From NCBI GenBank assembly GCA_003161205.1, contig PMOU01000479.1:11197-42738 (forward strand): DNA of 31,542 nucleotides, given 5' to 3'. Source of the stretch: Actinomycetota bacterium. Its GTDB lineage: Bacteria; Actinomycetota; Actinomycetes; Streptosporangiales; Streptosporangiaceae. This document shows, piece after piece, positions 1-7,974 of the stretch (its first letter is position 1; each line of letters begins with the position of its first letter). Under the pieces are notes generated by a model. It was not told the origin of the DNA. It saw nothing but the letters and a program-made list of their open reading frames with translations, and made no database searches. Both the position numbers and the translations under genes were made by a program.

Positions 1-1647
1 ATGGGCGTGATCGCCGGGCACGCCGACCGGGTCAACGTGATGTACGCGGGCCGGGTGGTGGAGACGGCCGAGGCCGCCACTCTCTTTGACGAGATGCACC
101 ACCCGTACACCCAGGCGCTGCTCGCTTCCATTCCCCAGCTCGACCAGGACGCCAGGAAAGCGCTGCACGCCATTCCCGGTCTGCCGCCTGACCTGGCTCA
201 TCCGCCGGACGGCTGCCGGTTCGCAGCCAGGTGCACCCGGGCCACGGACAAGTGCCGTGCCGAGGAACCGCCTCTGGCCGGTAAGACGTTCGAGCACAAG
301 TTCGCCTGCTGGCATCCGGTCGACGGACCGCTCGCGCTGGAGGTTATCGGTGCGGGCGGCCCCGATGCCACCAGCACCGGCCTGGTGGGATCGGACGCCA
401 GAAGCCTCGATGAGGCCGCGGCCAGCGACAAGATCGGCTTCGTGCACGATGCCGAGCTCGCCGACACCGGGGTGACCTCGTCGTCGGCGCAGGCGCAGCC
501 CGGGGCGGACGGCTCTCCCGCGGTGATCGCCGTCGGCCTGGCCGAGACGGCCGATGGCCGCCTGGAGGTAGTCGGGCAGCCGCTCGAGACCGTGTTGAAC
601 GGCAATGGCGTGGCTCCGCTGCTTGAGCTGCGCAATCTGGTGAAGGAGTTTCCCGTCACCTCGGGCGCCATCTTGCAGCGCCGGGTGGCGGCCGTCCACG
701 CCGTGTCGGATGTTTCCTTCTCCGTGCCGGCCGGCACCACGTTCGGCCTGGTCGGCGAGTCGGGGTGCGGCAAGACCACGATCGGCAAGCTGATCGTGGC
801 GCTGGAGAAGCCGAACTCCGGCTCGATCTCGGTCAATGGCGAGGACGTGTCCAAGCTGCACGGCAGCGATCTGCGCCGCAAGCGCCGTGACCTGCAGCTC
901 ATGTTCCAGGACCCGCAGTCGTCGCTGGACCCCAGGATGCGGGTCGGCACCATCATCGCCGAGCCGCTGGCCGTGCAGCACCTCGGCAGCAAGCGGGCGC
1001 AGCGTGATCGTGTCCAGGAGCTGCTCAGCGAGGTCGGACTGCCGGGGAACGCCGTGGAGCGCTACCCGCATGAATTCTCCGGCGGTCAGCGCCAGCGCAT
1101 CGGCCTGGCCCGGGCGCTCACCGTGAACCCCAAACTCATCGTGGCCGACGAGCCGGTCAGCGCGCTCGACGTGTCGATCAGGGCGCAGGTGCTGAACCTG
1201 ATGAAGCGGCTGCAGACCACGTACGGCCTGACGTACGTGGTCATCTCGCACGACCTCGCCGTGGTCAAGTACATGGCCGACAAGATTGGCGTCATGTACC
1301 TGGGCAAGCTGGTCGAGATGGGCTCGGGGGAGGACATCTACGAGCGGGCCGCGCATCCGTACACGGCCGGGCTCATCGCCACCATCCCGGTGCCCAATCC
1401 GACCCTGGAGCGGGCCAAGACGGGCGCCGCCATTAGGGGCGAGCTGCCCAGCCCGGTGAACCCGCCCTCGGGGTGCAGGTTCCGCACCCGGTGCCAGTTC
1501 GCCCAGGAACGCTGCGCCGCCGAGGAACCCAAGCTCCGCTCCTTCGGCCCAGGCCACGTGGCGGCCTGCCACTTCCCGCTGCAGAGCGCGTACGGCTCCG
1601 ACGCGGACGAGCCCGCCATGACCAGCACCGGGGACCCGTTGCAGTAG
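1..1647 (+). CDS. Oligopeptide/dipeptide ABC transporter ATPase, tandem (DppD-DppF-like) fusion, 5' end outside window
   Basis: This is the cytoplasmic energy-coupling subunit of a peptide/nickel-type ABC importer. The first ~110 residues are only the tail of a first ATPase half: an H-loop-distal segment, then the cysteine-bearing oligopeptide/dipeptide C-terminal motif (GCRFAARC...C). A low-complexity linker (about 113-205) follows. A complete second half comes next, with Walker A GESGCGKTT near residue 252, signature SGGQRQR near 360, Walker B LIVADEP near 379, H-loop near 420, and a second cysteine motif (GCRFRTRC...C) near 492. The ATG at base 1 is internal, because the first half lacks its Walker A, so the gene enters from outside. 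Peptide importers normally encode the two ATPases as separate DppD and DppF genes; here they form one chain. Permease and binding-protein genes should lie upstream. Family assignment is firm; substrate unknown. Confidence 0.93.
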   Translation: MGVIAGHADRVNVMYAGRVVETAEAATLFDEMHHPYTQALLASIPQLDQDARKALHAIPGLPPDLAHPPDGCRFAARCTRATDKCRAEEPPLAGKTFEHKFACWHPVDGPLALEVIGAGGPDATSTGLVGSDARSLDEAAASDKIGFVHDAELADTGVTSSSAQAQPGADGSPAVIAVGLAETADGRLEVVGQPLETVLNGNGVAPLLELRNLVKEFPVTSGAILQRRVAAVHAVSDVSFSVPAGTTFGLVGESGCGKTTIGKLIVALEKPNSGSISVNGEDVSKLHGSDLRRKRRDLQLMFQDPQSSLDPRMRVGTIIAEPLAVQHLGSKRAQRDRVQELLSEVGLPGNAVERYPHEFSGGQRQRIGLARALTVNPKLIVADEPVSALDVSIRAQVLNLMKRLQTTYGLTYVVISHDLAVVKYMADKIGVMYLGKLVEMGSGEDIYERAAHPYTAGLIATIPVPNPTLERAKTGAAIRGELPSPVNPPSGCRFRTRCQFAQERCAAEEPKLRSFGPGHVAACHFPLQSAYGSDADEPAMTSTGDPLQ

Positions 1648-1786
1648 CCCTGCCGGCAGCGCGCGGCTTTTCCGAGCGGCCCGCCGGGTGCCCGTGACGT
1701 CCGGCGAGCCTCCCGCACTTAGCGTGTCTGACTAGTTACCCTCTCGTGTCGAGGATGTACGTCACGTCCGTGAAGCCGGGGGACTC

Positions 1787-2962
1787 ATGGGGCAGAGGCT
1801 TGTCATCGGTGACCTGCGCGTCCAGCAGGTGGACGGCAGGAGGGGACGGTCGTTCACGATCGTGTGGCCGGAGGGGCGGGTGCACGAGCAGGCCGACAGG
1901 TTCCTGCGGGTCTATGACGGGTCGGGGACGCAGCGGACGTATGCGTACCTGCTGGTCGATCACCTGCGCTGGCTGGAGCGGGAGTGCCTGCCGCCGGAAT
2001 CGGTGGCACTGCGGGATCTGCAGCGGTATATGGGGATCGTCGGCGCGAGGGTGGCGATGCCGCTGGGCGAGCCGTGGCGGGCCGGCAAGCGGCCCTACGG
2101 CCAGCACACGCTGTCGGCGGCAGCCTCCTGCCTGAAGGGGTTTTACCTGCACCTTGCCGCACTGGGGGTCAACCGGGAGCTGGGCGGGCAGCTGAACCGG
2201 ACCCGGCTGCCGACCCGGGCCGACCGGGACCGGGCGCTGCTGGGACACCTGAACCGCGAGCTGCCCGCCAACCCGCTGGCACGGCGCCGGGTCCGGCGCC
2301 GGCACCCGAAGATGCTGCCTGACGGCGCCCGGGACCTGCTCGGACAGGCTGTCCTGACGGCACGGGACCGGCTGGTCGTGGCCTGGCTGGGCGACGGGGG
2401 CTTCCGGATCGGCGAGCTGTGCGGCCTGCACCTGGCCGACCTGCACCTGCACGAGAACGCACCGTGCGGGGACTGCCGGTCCCCGCACGTGCACATCTGT
2501 CACCGGGACGGCAACGCGAACCGGGCGCGGGCCAAGACGAAGTACCCGTGGAGCCTGGAGGACGGGGTGATCCGCGGCGGGCTGGTCAGGCGGGCCAGCC
2601 CGGCGATGGTCCACGCCTATTTCGAGTACATGACCACCGAGTACCCGCAGTACGCCGCGCACGGGATGCTCCTGGTTCAGCTCGACGGCCCGCGTCACGG
2701 GCAGCCGTGGGCTCCGGCGGCGGCTCGCGGCATGCTGCGCCGGGCCGGTGACCGGGCCGGGCTGGGACGGGTCCACGCGCACGCGTTCCGGCACTCGTTC
2801 GCCTCCGCTGTGCTGGATGCCTCGGGCGGCAACCTGCTGGTCGCCCGCGATGCCGGGGGCTGGGCCTCGGTCACCGTGGTGGACGAGGTTTACGCCCATG
2901 CCGATGTCCACGACCCGGTATTCGACGCCGCGCTGCGGCAGGTGTGGGGTGAGCAGCCGTGA
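1787..2962 (+). CDS. Tyrosine recombinase, TnpA-like subunit of a Tn554-type module
   Basis: This is a site-specific recombinase of the phage-integrase fold, 391 residues. The N-terminal ~160 residues form the SAM-like core-binding part. The catalytic domain shows R207 (GFRIGELCGL), the H332-x-x-R335 box (HAFRH), W359 where many relatives have His, and the nucleophile Y369 (EVYAHAD). The full R-H-R-W-Y set suggests an active enzyme. A small cysteine/histidine-rich insert (CGDCRSPHVHICH, about residues 226-238) could bind metal. The ATG follows a purine-rich GGGGGA. Its stop overlaps the GTG of the next recombinase by four bases, so the two are translationally coupled. Two unequal tyrosine recombinases plus a small third protein match the layout of Tn554 TnpA/B/C. 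Family certain; the Tn554-type assignment rests on gene order and sizes. Confidence 0.9.
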   Translation: MGQRLVIGDLRVQQVDGRRGRSFTIVWPEGRVHEQADRFLRVYDGSGTQRTYAYLLVDHLRWLERECLPPESVALRDLQRYMGIVGARVAMPLGEPWRAGKRPYGQHTLSAAASCLKGFYLHLAALGVNRELGGQLNRTRLPTRADRDRALLGHLNRELPANPLARRRVRRRHPKMLPDGARDLLGQAVLTARDRLVVAWLGDGGFRIGELCGLHLADLHLHENAPCGDCRSPHVHICHRDGNANRARAKTKYPWSLEDGVIRGGLVRRASPAMVHAYFEYMTTEYPQYAAHGMLLVQLDGPRHGQPWAPAAARGMLRRAGDRAGLGRVHAHAFRHSFASAVLDASGGNLLVARDAGGWASVTVVDEVYAHADVHDPVFDAALRQVWGEQP

Positions 2963-5544
2963 CCGCCACCGTCCCGCTCCGGGTGCTGGTGCCAGCCGAC
3001 GGCGGGGACAACCGCCAGCGGCGGGACCGGCTGGAGCTGCTGTCGGCGCTGATCGGCGCCCCGGGGTTTGACCCGCTGCTGCGCGGTGACATCATCGAGT
3101 TCCCGCGTGACCATCCGGTCTTCTGGTGGGGCTGCCGGATCACCGGGTGCGAACGCCCGCGCCGGGAGAACAAGATGCTGTGCAACGGGCATGAGAGCCA
3201 GTGGCAGCAGGCGCACCTGGCGGGCGCGGACCGGGCGGCGTGGATGCGTGACGCCGCGCCGCTGGCCCTGACGCACGCGCGCGTTCCGGAGCACTGCCTG
3301 ATCTGCGGGCACCGCCCGGCGATCCGGGGCGCGAGCCGACTGTGCGCCCGCCATCAGCTCAAGTGGAAGAAAGGGCGGCGGAGAGCGGGCGGTCCCGGCT
3401 TTGAGGACTGGCTGACCGCGCAGGCCCCATTTGACAGCTACGGCGGCTGCCGGGTTGCTGTCTGCCCCGAGCCGGCCTATTCGCCGCTGGGCCTGTGCCA
3501 CGGGCACGAGTCGGCCTACCGCTTGCAGGGACGACCGGGCGGGGCCAGGCTGCCGCAGGCGTGGTTCGGCCGGTTCGAACAGGCAGGCCGGCCGGTCCCG
3601 GTCCGCTACCACGACGAGACCGCATTCGGCCGCTGGTGCCAGACGGCGCTGCCGCTGCCGCGCCCCGGGACGGTCAACCTGCGCGGCCTGACGCCCCTGG
3701 CCAGGGCCGAGATCCAGTGGGGCCTGCACGCCCACGCCCAGGCCGCCGAGCATGCCGGATGGGCCCTGCGCTGGGTGCAAGCCATCGCAGACGCTTGCCG
3801 CGGCCTGGAAAGCCTGGCCGACCTGGACACCAGCCGGCTCGGTCACACCGTGCGCAACGCGGTGGCCGAGATGCTCGCCGCGCTGCGGCTGATCTACGCG
3901 ACGCCTTCGGAGACCCGTGAGGCGGGCTACCTGGAGTTCGGTCACTTCGGAGCGGAACCCGGCGGCCGGCGCGGCCAGCTGGACCTCACCGCGGTGCCGC
4001 AGCGGTGGCTGCGTGACCTGCTGTGGGACTACACCGCCGCCCAGCTGCGCTCGCCGCAGGCCCCGCGCAGCCGCGGCTCGTATCACAACGCGCGGCAAGC
4101 CTGCGTCACGCTCGGCGGGTTCCTTGAGGCACGCGCGCCCGGCGGCGGTCACCAGCCGGGCCTGCTGAGCGACGAGCACGCCTACGCGTTCGCCGCTGAC
4201 CTGCGCCACCGCGCCAGCAACAGCCTGCCCGCCCTGGTGGCCGCCCGCGCGGACGGCAAGCCCTCCATCGTCAGCGACAGCTCACGCAGCGCGGTCCTGA
4301 GCTACGCCCGCAAGATCCTGCGGCACGCACTCGATACCGGCGATGCCGACCGGATCGGCCTGGACCGCGCGTTCATCGTCGCGCTGCCCTACGGCGGCAC
4401 GACGATCCAGCGCACCCGCCGCCCGTTCACCGACGAGACCGCCCGCGCCCTGGCCGACCCGGGCAACCTGGCCCAGCTCGCCGCCGCCTACGACCCGTCC
4501 GACCGCGGCCTCCGCGACATCTGGGAAACCATCATCGCGACCGGACGGCGCTCCAGCGAGGTCATCCGCCTGCGGCTGGACTGCACCGGCCGGTACGGCG
4601 GCCTGCCGCTGCTGTGGCATGACCAGACCAAGGTCGGCAACTACGATGAGGCGATCCGCATCCCCGAGTACATCTACCAGACGATCACCGAACGGCAGCG
4701 CAAGACGCTGGATCGCTTCCAGCACCAGCACGGCCAGCCCCCAGGCCCCGCCGAACGCGCCCGGCTGGCCCTGTTCCCCTCCCCCGTCCGCAACCCGCAC
4801 GGCACCCGCGCGATCAGCTACCACACCTTCCAGAGCCGGTTCCGCCAGTGGGTCGAACAGCTCGACCTGGGCGCCAGCTGCGTCGCCCACCAGGCCCGCC
4901 ACACCCTGGCCACCCGGCTCCTGGCCCACGGCGCCGGGCTGCACCACATCCGCCGCTACCTCGGCCACGTCTCGATCCGCATGACCGAGCACTACGCCAA
5001 AGTCGCCACCAGCGAGATCGAGGACATCCTGCAGCACATCTGGGTTGCCGGACCCGCCGCCCCCAACCCCGGCGAACTGCTCTCAGACCCGCCCAGCCCG
5101 ATGGGCCGGCGGCAAGCCGAAGCCCTGATGATCGACCTCAGCCGGGCCAGCACCCCCACCGAGGGCGGATTCTGCACCTACCAGCCCGTCGTGCACGGCG
5201 GCGCCTGCCCGTGGAACCTGAACTGCCACACCTGCGACAAGTTCGTCCTGTCTGGCGCGGACCTGCTGTACTGGCGGCGCAAGCGCGAGCAGTGGGCCTC
5301 CATCGCCGAACGCGCCCCTGACGACGCCACCGCCGACTACCTGCACCAGGTCTTCGCGCCCACCGCCCAGGCCATCGACGGCCTGGAAAAAGCGCTCGCC
5401 GGGCTCGGCCTCCTCGACCAGGCCCTCGCCCTGGACCTGCGCCGCCCCCAGGACTACTACCACCGGCTGTGGAACCTGTCGTTCCGCGCCACCGACCTGG
5501 CCGCCGCAGCCACCGGCGGCGAGGCCGAGGAAGCGGGACACTGA
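2959..5544 (+). CDS. Large tyrosine recombinase with zinc-finger-like N-terminus, TnpB-like subunit
   Basis: This 861-residue recombinase starts at a GTG overlapping the previous stop. Three evenly spaced putative zinc modules fill the N-terminus: C59-x4-C64-x10-C75-x2-H78, C113-x2-C116-x12-C129-x2-H132 and C164-x4-C169-x10-C180-x2-H183. A helical core-binding region follows (about 280-430). The catalytic domain has R531 (ATGRRSSEV), H644-x-x-R647 (HQARH), H670 (YLGH) and nucleophile Y679 (TEHYAKV), so it looks active. Past the catalytic Tyr lies another cluster, C739, H746, C750, C756 and C759, typical of TnpB-like actinobacterial integrases. Tn554 TnpB is about 630 residues; most of the extra length here is the N-terminal Cys/His array, which probably contacts target DNA or a partner. 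The downstream small gene follows after one base. Confidence 0.9.
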   Translation: MTATVPLRVLVPADGGDNRQRRDRLELLSALIGAPGFDPLLRGDIIEFPRDHPVFWWGCRITGCERPRRENKMLCNGHESQWQQAHLAGADRAAWMRDAAPLALTHARVPEHCLICGHRPAIRGASRLCARHQLKWKKGRRRAGGPGFEDWLTAQAPFDSYGGCRVAVCPEPAYSPLGLCHGHESAYRLQGRPGGARLPQAWFGRFEQAGRPVPVRYHDETAFGRWCQTALPLPRPGTVNLRGLTPLARAEIQWGLHAHAQAAEHAGWALRWVQAIADACRGLESLADLDTSRLGHTVRNAVAEMLAALRLIYATPSETREAGYLEFGHFGAEPGGRRGQLDLTAVPQRWLRDLLWDYTAAQLRSPQAPRSRGSYHNARQACVTLGGFLEARAPGGGHQPGLLSDEHAYAFAADLRHRASNSLPALVAARADGKPSIVSDSSRSAVLSYARKILRHALDTGDADRIGLDRAFIVALPYGGTTIQRTRRPFTDETARALADPGNLAQLAAAYDPSDRGLRDIWETIIATGRRSSEVIRLRLDCTGRYGGLPLLWHDQTKVGNYDEAIRIPEYIYQTITERQRKTLDRFQHQHGQPPGPAERARLALFPSPVRNPHGTRAISYHTFQSRFRQWVEQLDLGASCVAHQARHTLATRLLAHGAGLHHIRRYLGHVSIRMTEHYAKVATSEIEDILQHIWVAGPAAPNPGELLSDPPSPMGRRQAEALMIDLSRASTPTEGGFCTYQPVVHGGACPWNLNCHTCDKFVLSGADLLYWRRKREQWASIAERAPDDATADYLHQVFAPTAQAIDGLEKALAGLGLLDQALALDLRRPQDYYHRLWNLSFRATDLAAAATGGEAEEAGH

Positions 5545-5545
5545 A

Positions 5546-6124
5546 ATGGCCCCCACCGCATCGCAGACCGATGCAGCCAACCAGGCCAGGCGCAAGCGCA
5601 CCCAGGACAAGCTGCGGGCCGTAGCCGAGGCAATCCAGCAGATGCAACGACGCAGGCTCCCCGTCACCTACCCTGCAATCGCAGCCCGCGCCGGAGTCTC
5701 GCGCACCTTCCTCTACGACAACCCGTCCGCCCGTGACCTGATCAGCGCGGCCATCACCCGCGCCAGCGGTCAGCGGCAGCAGGACACCGCCGATCGCGAC
5801 GCCCACGCCGAGGCGTCCTGGCGACAGCGGGCACTGAACGCCGAGCAGGCACTCAAGACCGCACACGCCGAGATCCGCGCCCAGCGCGCCCGCATGGGCG
5901 AGCTGCTCGGCCAGCTCCGCGACACCCAGCGCGACCACGACACCGACGCCGTCGAGCGGCTTACCGCCGAGAACGCCACCCTCAAGCAGCGGCTCCGCGA
6001 CCTTTCCGCCAGCAGCCGCACCCTGGAAGAACGCCTGCAAGCCGCCCGGTCCAACAACCGCTTCCTCGACAAGCGCATCGCCGACCTGGAAGCACAGCTC
6101 CTAAACACCCACATAAGTACATGA
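5546..6124 (+). CDS. DUF6262/TnpC-like HTH and coiled-coil protein
   Basis: This 192-residue accessory protein is encoded directly after the two recombinases, with only one base between stop and ATG and a purine-rich GAGGAAGCGGGA ahead. Residues ~15-75 are basic, with a TetR/HTH-like stretch (PAIAARAGVSRTFLYDN, about 43-59). Residues ~85-188 are almost uninterrupted charged heptad sequence rich in Arg, Glu, Leu and Ala, predicting a long coiled coil. The arrangement matches small proteins (DUF6262) found after integrase pairs in actinobacteria and plays the part of Tn554 TnpC, which influences orientation and efficiency of transposition. The sequence shows an HTH plus coiled coil; a role as DNA-binding assembly factor is inferred. 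Confidence 0.8.
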   Translation: MAPTASQTDAANQARRKRTQDKLRAVAEAIQQMQRRRLPVTYPAIAARAGVSRTFLYDNPSARDLISAAITRASGQRQQDTADRDAHAEASWRQRALNAEQALKTAHAEIRAQRARMGELLGQLRDTQRDHDTDAVERLTAENATLKQRLRDLSASSRTLEERLQAARSNNRFLDKRIADLEAQLLNTHIST

Positions 6125-6202
6125 TGTGGGCGCCGCCTCGGCCCGCCCTCCGGCCGGCCGCAAAGCACGGCATGAGTGGCCGTTGCAGCATCAGGCTAGT
6201 CT

Positions 6203-6643
6203 CTAGCGCGTCCGGGCCGTTCCCGGCCCGGACGGTCCGCTTGCCCGTGACCGTCCAGCGTGCGGGGAAGCGGCGGCCCCGATGGCCGGCGAAGGGCTCA
6301 GCTCGTCCAGCATGGCGGAGAGCTCGTCGATCCGCTGGCTGGCAACGCGTCGCAGGTGCTCTGCAAGACGCTCCCAGTCTTCCGGGGTTGGTACCTGTCG
6401 TGGCGGCAGGGCCGAGAGGGCTTCGCGGATCTCCTCGATCGACAGCCCTACGCGCTGCGAGGCCCTGATCATCGCCACCCGGCACAGCACGTCGGCGAAG
6501 AAACGGCGCTGATTCCCCGCAGTGCGCTCGCTGGGCAGGAGCCCGTGATCGTCATACCAGCGCACTGCCGACGGCGCGATGTTCATCCGCTCGGCTACCT
6601 GGCCGACAGTCAGGCCGCTCACGTGCCAGTCGCCTGCCTCCAT
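6203..6643 (-). CDS. SoxR-like MerR-family regulator lacking the [2Fe-2S] cysteines
   Basis: This 146-residue regulator has an N-terminal MerR winged HTH (about 11-80: LTVGQVAERMN, the RWYDDHGLL wing and GNQRRF), then a dimerization helix. The segment after residue 60 (SQRVGLSIEEIREALSALP...PTPEDWERL) strongly resembles actinobacterial SoxR. SoxR senses redox-cycling compounds through a C-terminal CxxCxC-type cluster, seen as CIGCGC-L-S. At that place this protein reads AIGAAAS (120-126) and then a Ser/Arg/Gly-rich tail with no cysteine. The other frames of that strand also lack the cluster, so a simple frameshift does not explain it. It probably binds the dyad in the adjacent intergenic region and controls itself and the flavin reductase, but through a different signal, or constitutively. 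The ATG at 6643 sits six bases after a -10 element, so the mRNA is probably leaderless. Confidence 0.85.
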   Translation of the reverse strand: MEAGDWHVSGLTVGQVAERMNIAPSAVRWYDDHGLLPSERTAGNQRRFFADVLCRVAMIRASQRVGLSIEEIREALSALPPRQVPTPEDWERLAEHLRRVASQRIDELSAMLDELSPSPAIGAAASPHAGRSRASGPSGPGTARTR

Positions 6644-6647
6644 ATAG

Positions 6648-6700
6648 CGACCGTAGCGGCCAGCGCCCTTGACTTCAACTTAAGTTGAGCTCCTATGGTC
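6648..6700. promoter_or_regulatory. Divergent SoxR/MerR-type operator-promoter with 19-bp spacer
   Basis: Rightward promoter: -35 TTGACT (6669-6674), a 19-bp spacer, then -10 TATGGT (6694-6699). The over-long spacer is the hallmark of MerR-activated promoters. Centred in it is a perfect 12-bp dyad CAACTTAAGTTG (6676-6687), extended imperfectly on both sides and close to the known SoxR box pattern. Leftward promoter: -35 TTGAAG (6678-6673), which lies inside the same dyad, 17-bp spacer, -10 TACGGT (6655-6650). The predicted starts of both transcripts fall on or next to the first base of the start codons (6707 and 6643). Binding would therefore twist-activate the reductase gene and block the regulator's own -35. 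Confidence 0.8.
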
Positions 6701-6706
6701 CTTGCC

Positions 6707-7732
6707 ATGACTACTGAACACAGCGGCGAAGAAAAGGCAGCGAGGCTACGGGTCGGCGTCATAGCGGGCAGCACCCGTCCGGGCCGTCAGTCCGGGAGCG
6801 TGGCCGAGTGGGTATGCGCTGACCCAATCCCGTCCCTGGACCTGCGGCTGATCGACCTCGCCGATGCCGGCCTGCCGCTGCTCTCCGAGCCGATGCCGGC
6901 CGCGTTTGGCCAGTACCAGCAGCCTGCCACGCGATCGTGGTCCCGGCTGATCGAGACGTTCGACGCGTTCGTCCTGGTCACGCCGGAGTACAACCACTCG
7001 ACGAGCGCGGCCTTGAAGAACGCGCTCGATCACCTCTACCGGGAATGGCGCGACAAGCCCGTCGCGTTCGTCGGCTATGGCCTCGATGGCGGAACCCGCG
7101 CCGTCGAGCACCTTCGCGCGATCGCCGCCGAGCTGGGCATGGCCGCGGTCGGCCCGCAGGTGGCGATCAGCCTGCGCGCCGACTACGCCGAGGGTCGCCT
7201 CGAACCGCGGTCCTTTCAGCCCGAGGCACGCCAGCGGATGCTCGACCAGCTCGCGCGCTGGGCAACGGCGCTGCGGGCTCTCCGGCTGCGCACCACATCG
7301 CCCGAGGGACACAGCCGTCCCGCGCTCGACGATCCCTGCGCAAGGGCAGCGGCAGCCAGCGCGGTCGAACAGCTCGTCGCCGGACTCCAAGACGGCATCG
7401 AGCGCGCCTGCGCCGATGCCTACGACCAGCAGTTCGCATCTGACGTCCTGTGGGGCAGTCCGTACGGAGCCACCGTGTCCGGATACAAGGCGCTCAACGC
7501 CGCCCACCGCTCGCTCATGGCCGCAGGCATCGCCCCTCCATCCCGGTATCAGGTCGTGCAGCTAATGAGCCCCCTGCCAGGTGTCGCCATCGCTCATGTC
7601 CGCCGAAACGACCTCAGCGACGACAAGGACAAGCGGTTCTCGGAAATGGCCATGTACGTGCTTGTCGAACGCGGCGGGCAGTGGTGGCTGGCCGCCGGGC
7701 AGAACACGCCCGTCGCTGAACGCCCAGCATGA
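6707..7732 (+). CDS. NADPH-dependent FMN reductase fused to an NTF2/SnoaL-like domain
   Basis: The N-terminal half (about 14-190) is a flavodoxin-like NAD(P)H:FMN/quinone reductase: phosphate-binding GSTRPGR near residue 21 and the family motif TPEYNHSTSAALKNALDHL near 94. The C-terminal part (about 215-335) resembles cone-shaped NTF2/SnoaL/DUF4440 folds (conserved W near the end, GGQWWLAAGQNT). Such a fusion is unusual, as NTF2-like domains are more often separate proteins. An upstream in-frame ATG at 6695 lies within the -10 hexamer, so translation from it is impossible if that promoter is used; 6707 is chosen and would be leaderless. It is divergent from the SoxR-like regulator, and SoxR regulons of actinobacteria commonly include quinone or flavin reductases, which supports a role in coping with redox-active compounds. 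Confidence 0.85.
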   Translation: MTTEHSGEEKAARLRVGVIAGSTRPGRQSGSVAEWVCADPIPSLDLRLIDLADAGLPLLSEPMPAAFGQYQQPATRSWSRLIETFDAFVLVTPEYNHSTSAALKNALDHLYREWRDKPVAFVGYGLDGGTRAVEHLRAIAAELGMAAVGPQVAISLRADYAEGRLEPRSFQPEARQRMLDQLARWATALRALRLRTTSPEGHSRPALDDPCARAAAASAVEQLVAGLQDGIERACADAYDQQFASDVLWGSPYGATVSGYKALNAAHRSLMAAGIAPPSRYQVVQLMSPLPGVAIAHVRRNDLSDDKDKRFSEMAMYVLVERGGQWWLAAGQNTPVAERPA

Positions 7733-7974
7733 CCAGCGGCCCGGGCAGCGGGGACGGTCCCGTGCCAGCTGACCCGCCACGCGGCCCCGAGCCGGTCTGC
7801 CCTCGATCGACACGGCGATGGCCGGGCCTTTGGCCGATGCTGGCCCTTATCCCCCCCGAGCACCTGAGGACCAGTCTCATCCGCAAACACCCGCGCCCGG
7901 TCGCCGCCCCCAGCATCCACCAGCACCGGCCGGGCTGGCACGCCCGGGACATCGCGGTTGAGAAGGCCGGTTAG
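7729..7974 (+). CDS. Possible small coupled ORF of unknown function
   Basis: This 81-codon ORF starts with an ATG that overlaps the reductase stop (ATGA) and ends with TAG touching the GTG of the next gene. G or C dominates third positions. The product is Pro/Arg-rich with no recognised domain. The tight coupling at both ends argues for translation; the composition argues for chance in GC-rich DNA. No function is assigned. Confidence 0.3.
   Translation: MTSGPGSGDGPVPADPPRGPEPVCPRSTRRWPGLWPMLALIPPEHLRTSLIRKHPRPVAAPSIHQHRPGWHARDIAVEKAG

Larger units (their letters stand above)
1787..6124 (+). mobile_element. Tn554-like transposition module (tnpA-tnpB-tnpC type), no visible cargo
   Basis: Three tightly coupled genes (4-bp overlap, then 1-bp gap), two with complete tyrosine-recombinase catalytic sets, form a self-contained unit between an ABC transporter gene and a SoxR-like regulator unrelated to it. 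Tn554-type elements carry no terminal inverted repeats and make no target duplication, so the ends cannot be read directly; the coordinates given are those of the genes only. A GATGT pentamer occurs on both flanks (1754-1758 and 6123-6127) and resembles the GATGTA core used by Tn554, but a match this short can occur by chance. No resistance or other passenger gene lies inside. Confidence 0.65.

Noticed and set aside
1648..1786. Possible rho-independent terminator after the peptide ABC ATPase
   Set aside because: GC-rich partial dyads are present but no clear stem followed by a T-run.
1736..2911. Long antisense open frame (391 codons) opposite the first recombinase
   Set aside because: Its product is Pro/Arg/Val/Gln-rich with no domain, and it mirrors the codon bias of the real recombinase gene.
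2890..4209. Long antisense open frame (439 codons) opposite the second recombinase
   Set aside because: No recognisable motif; the opposite strand encodes an intact recombinase with zinc modules in this interval.
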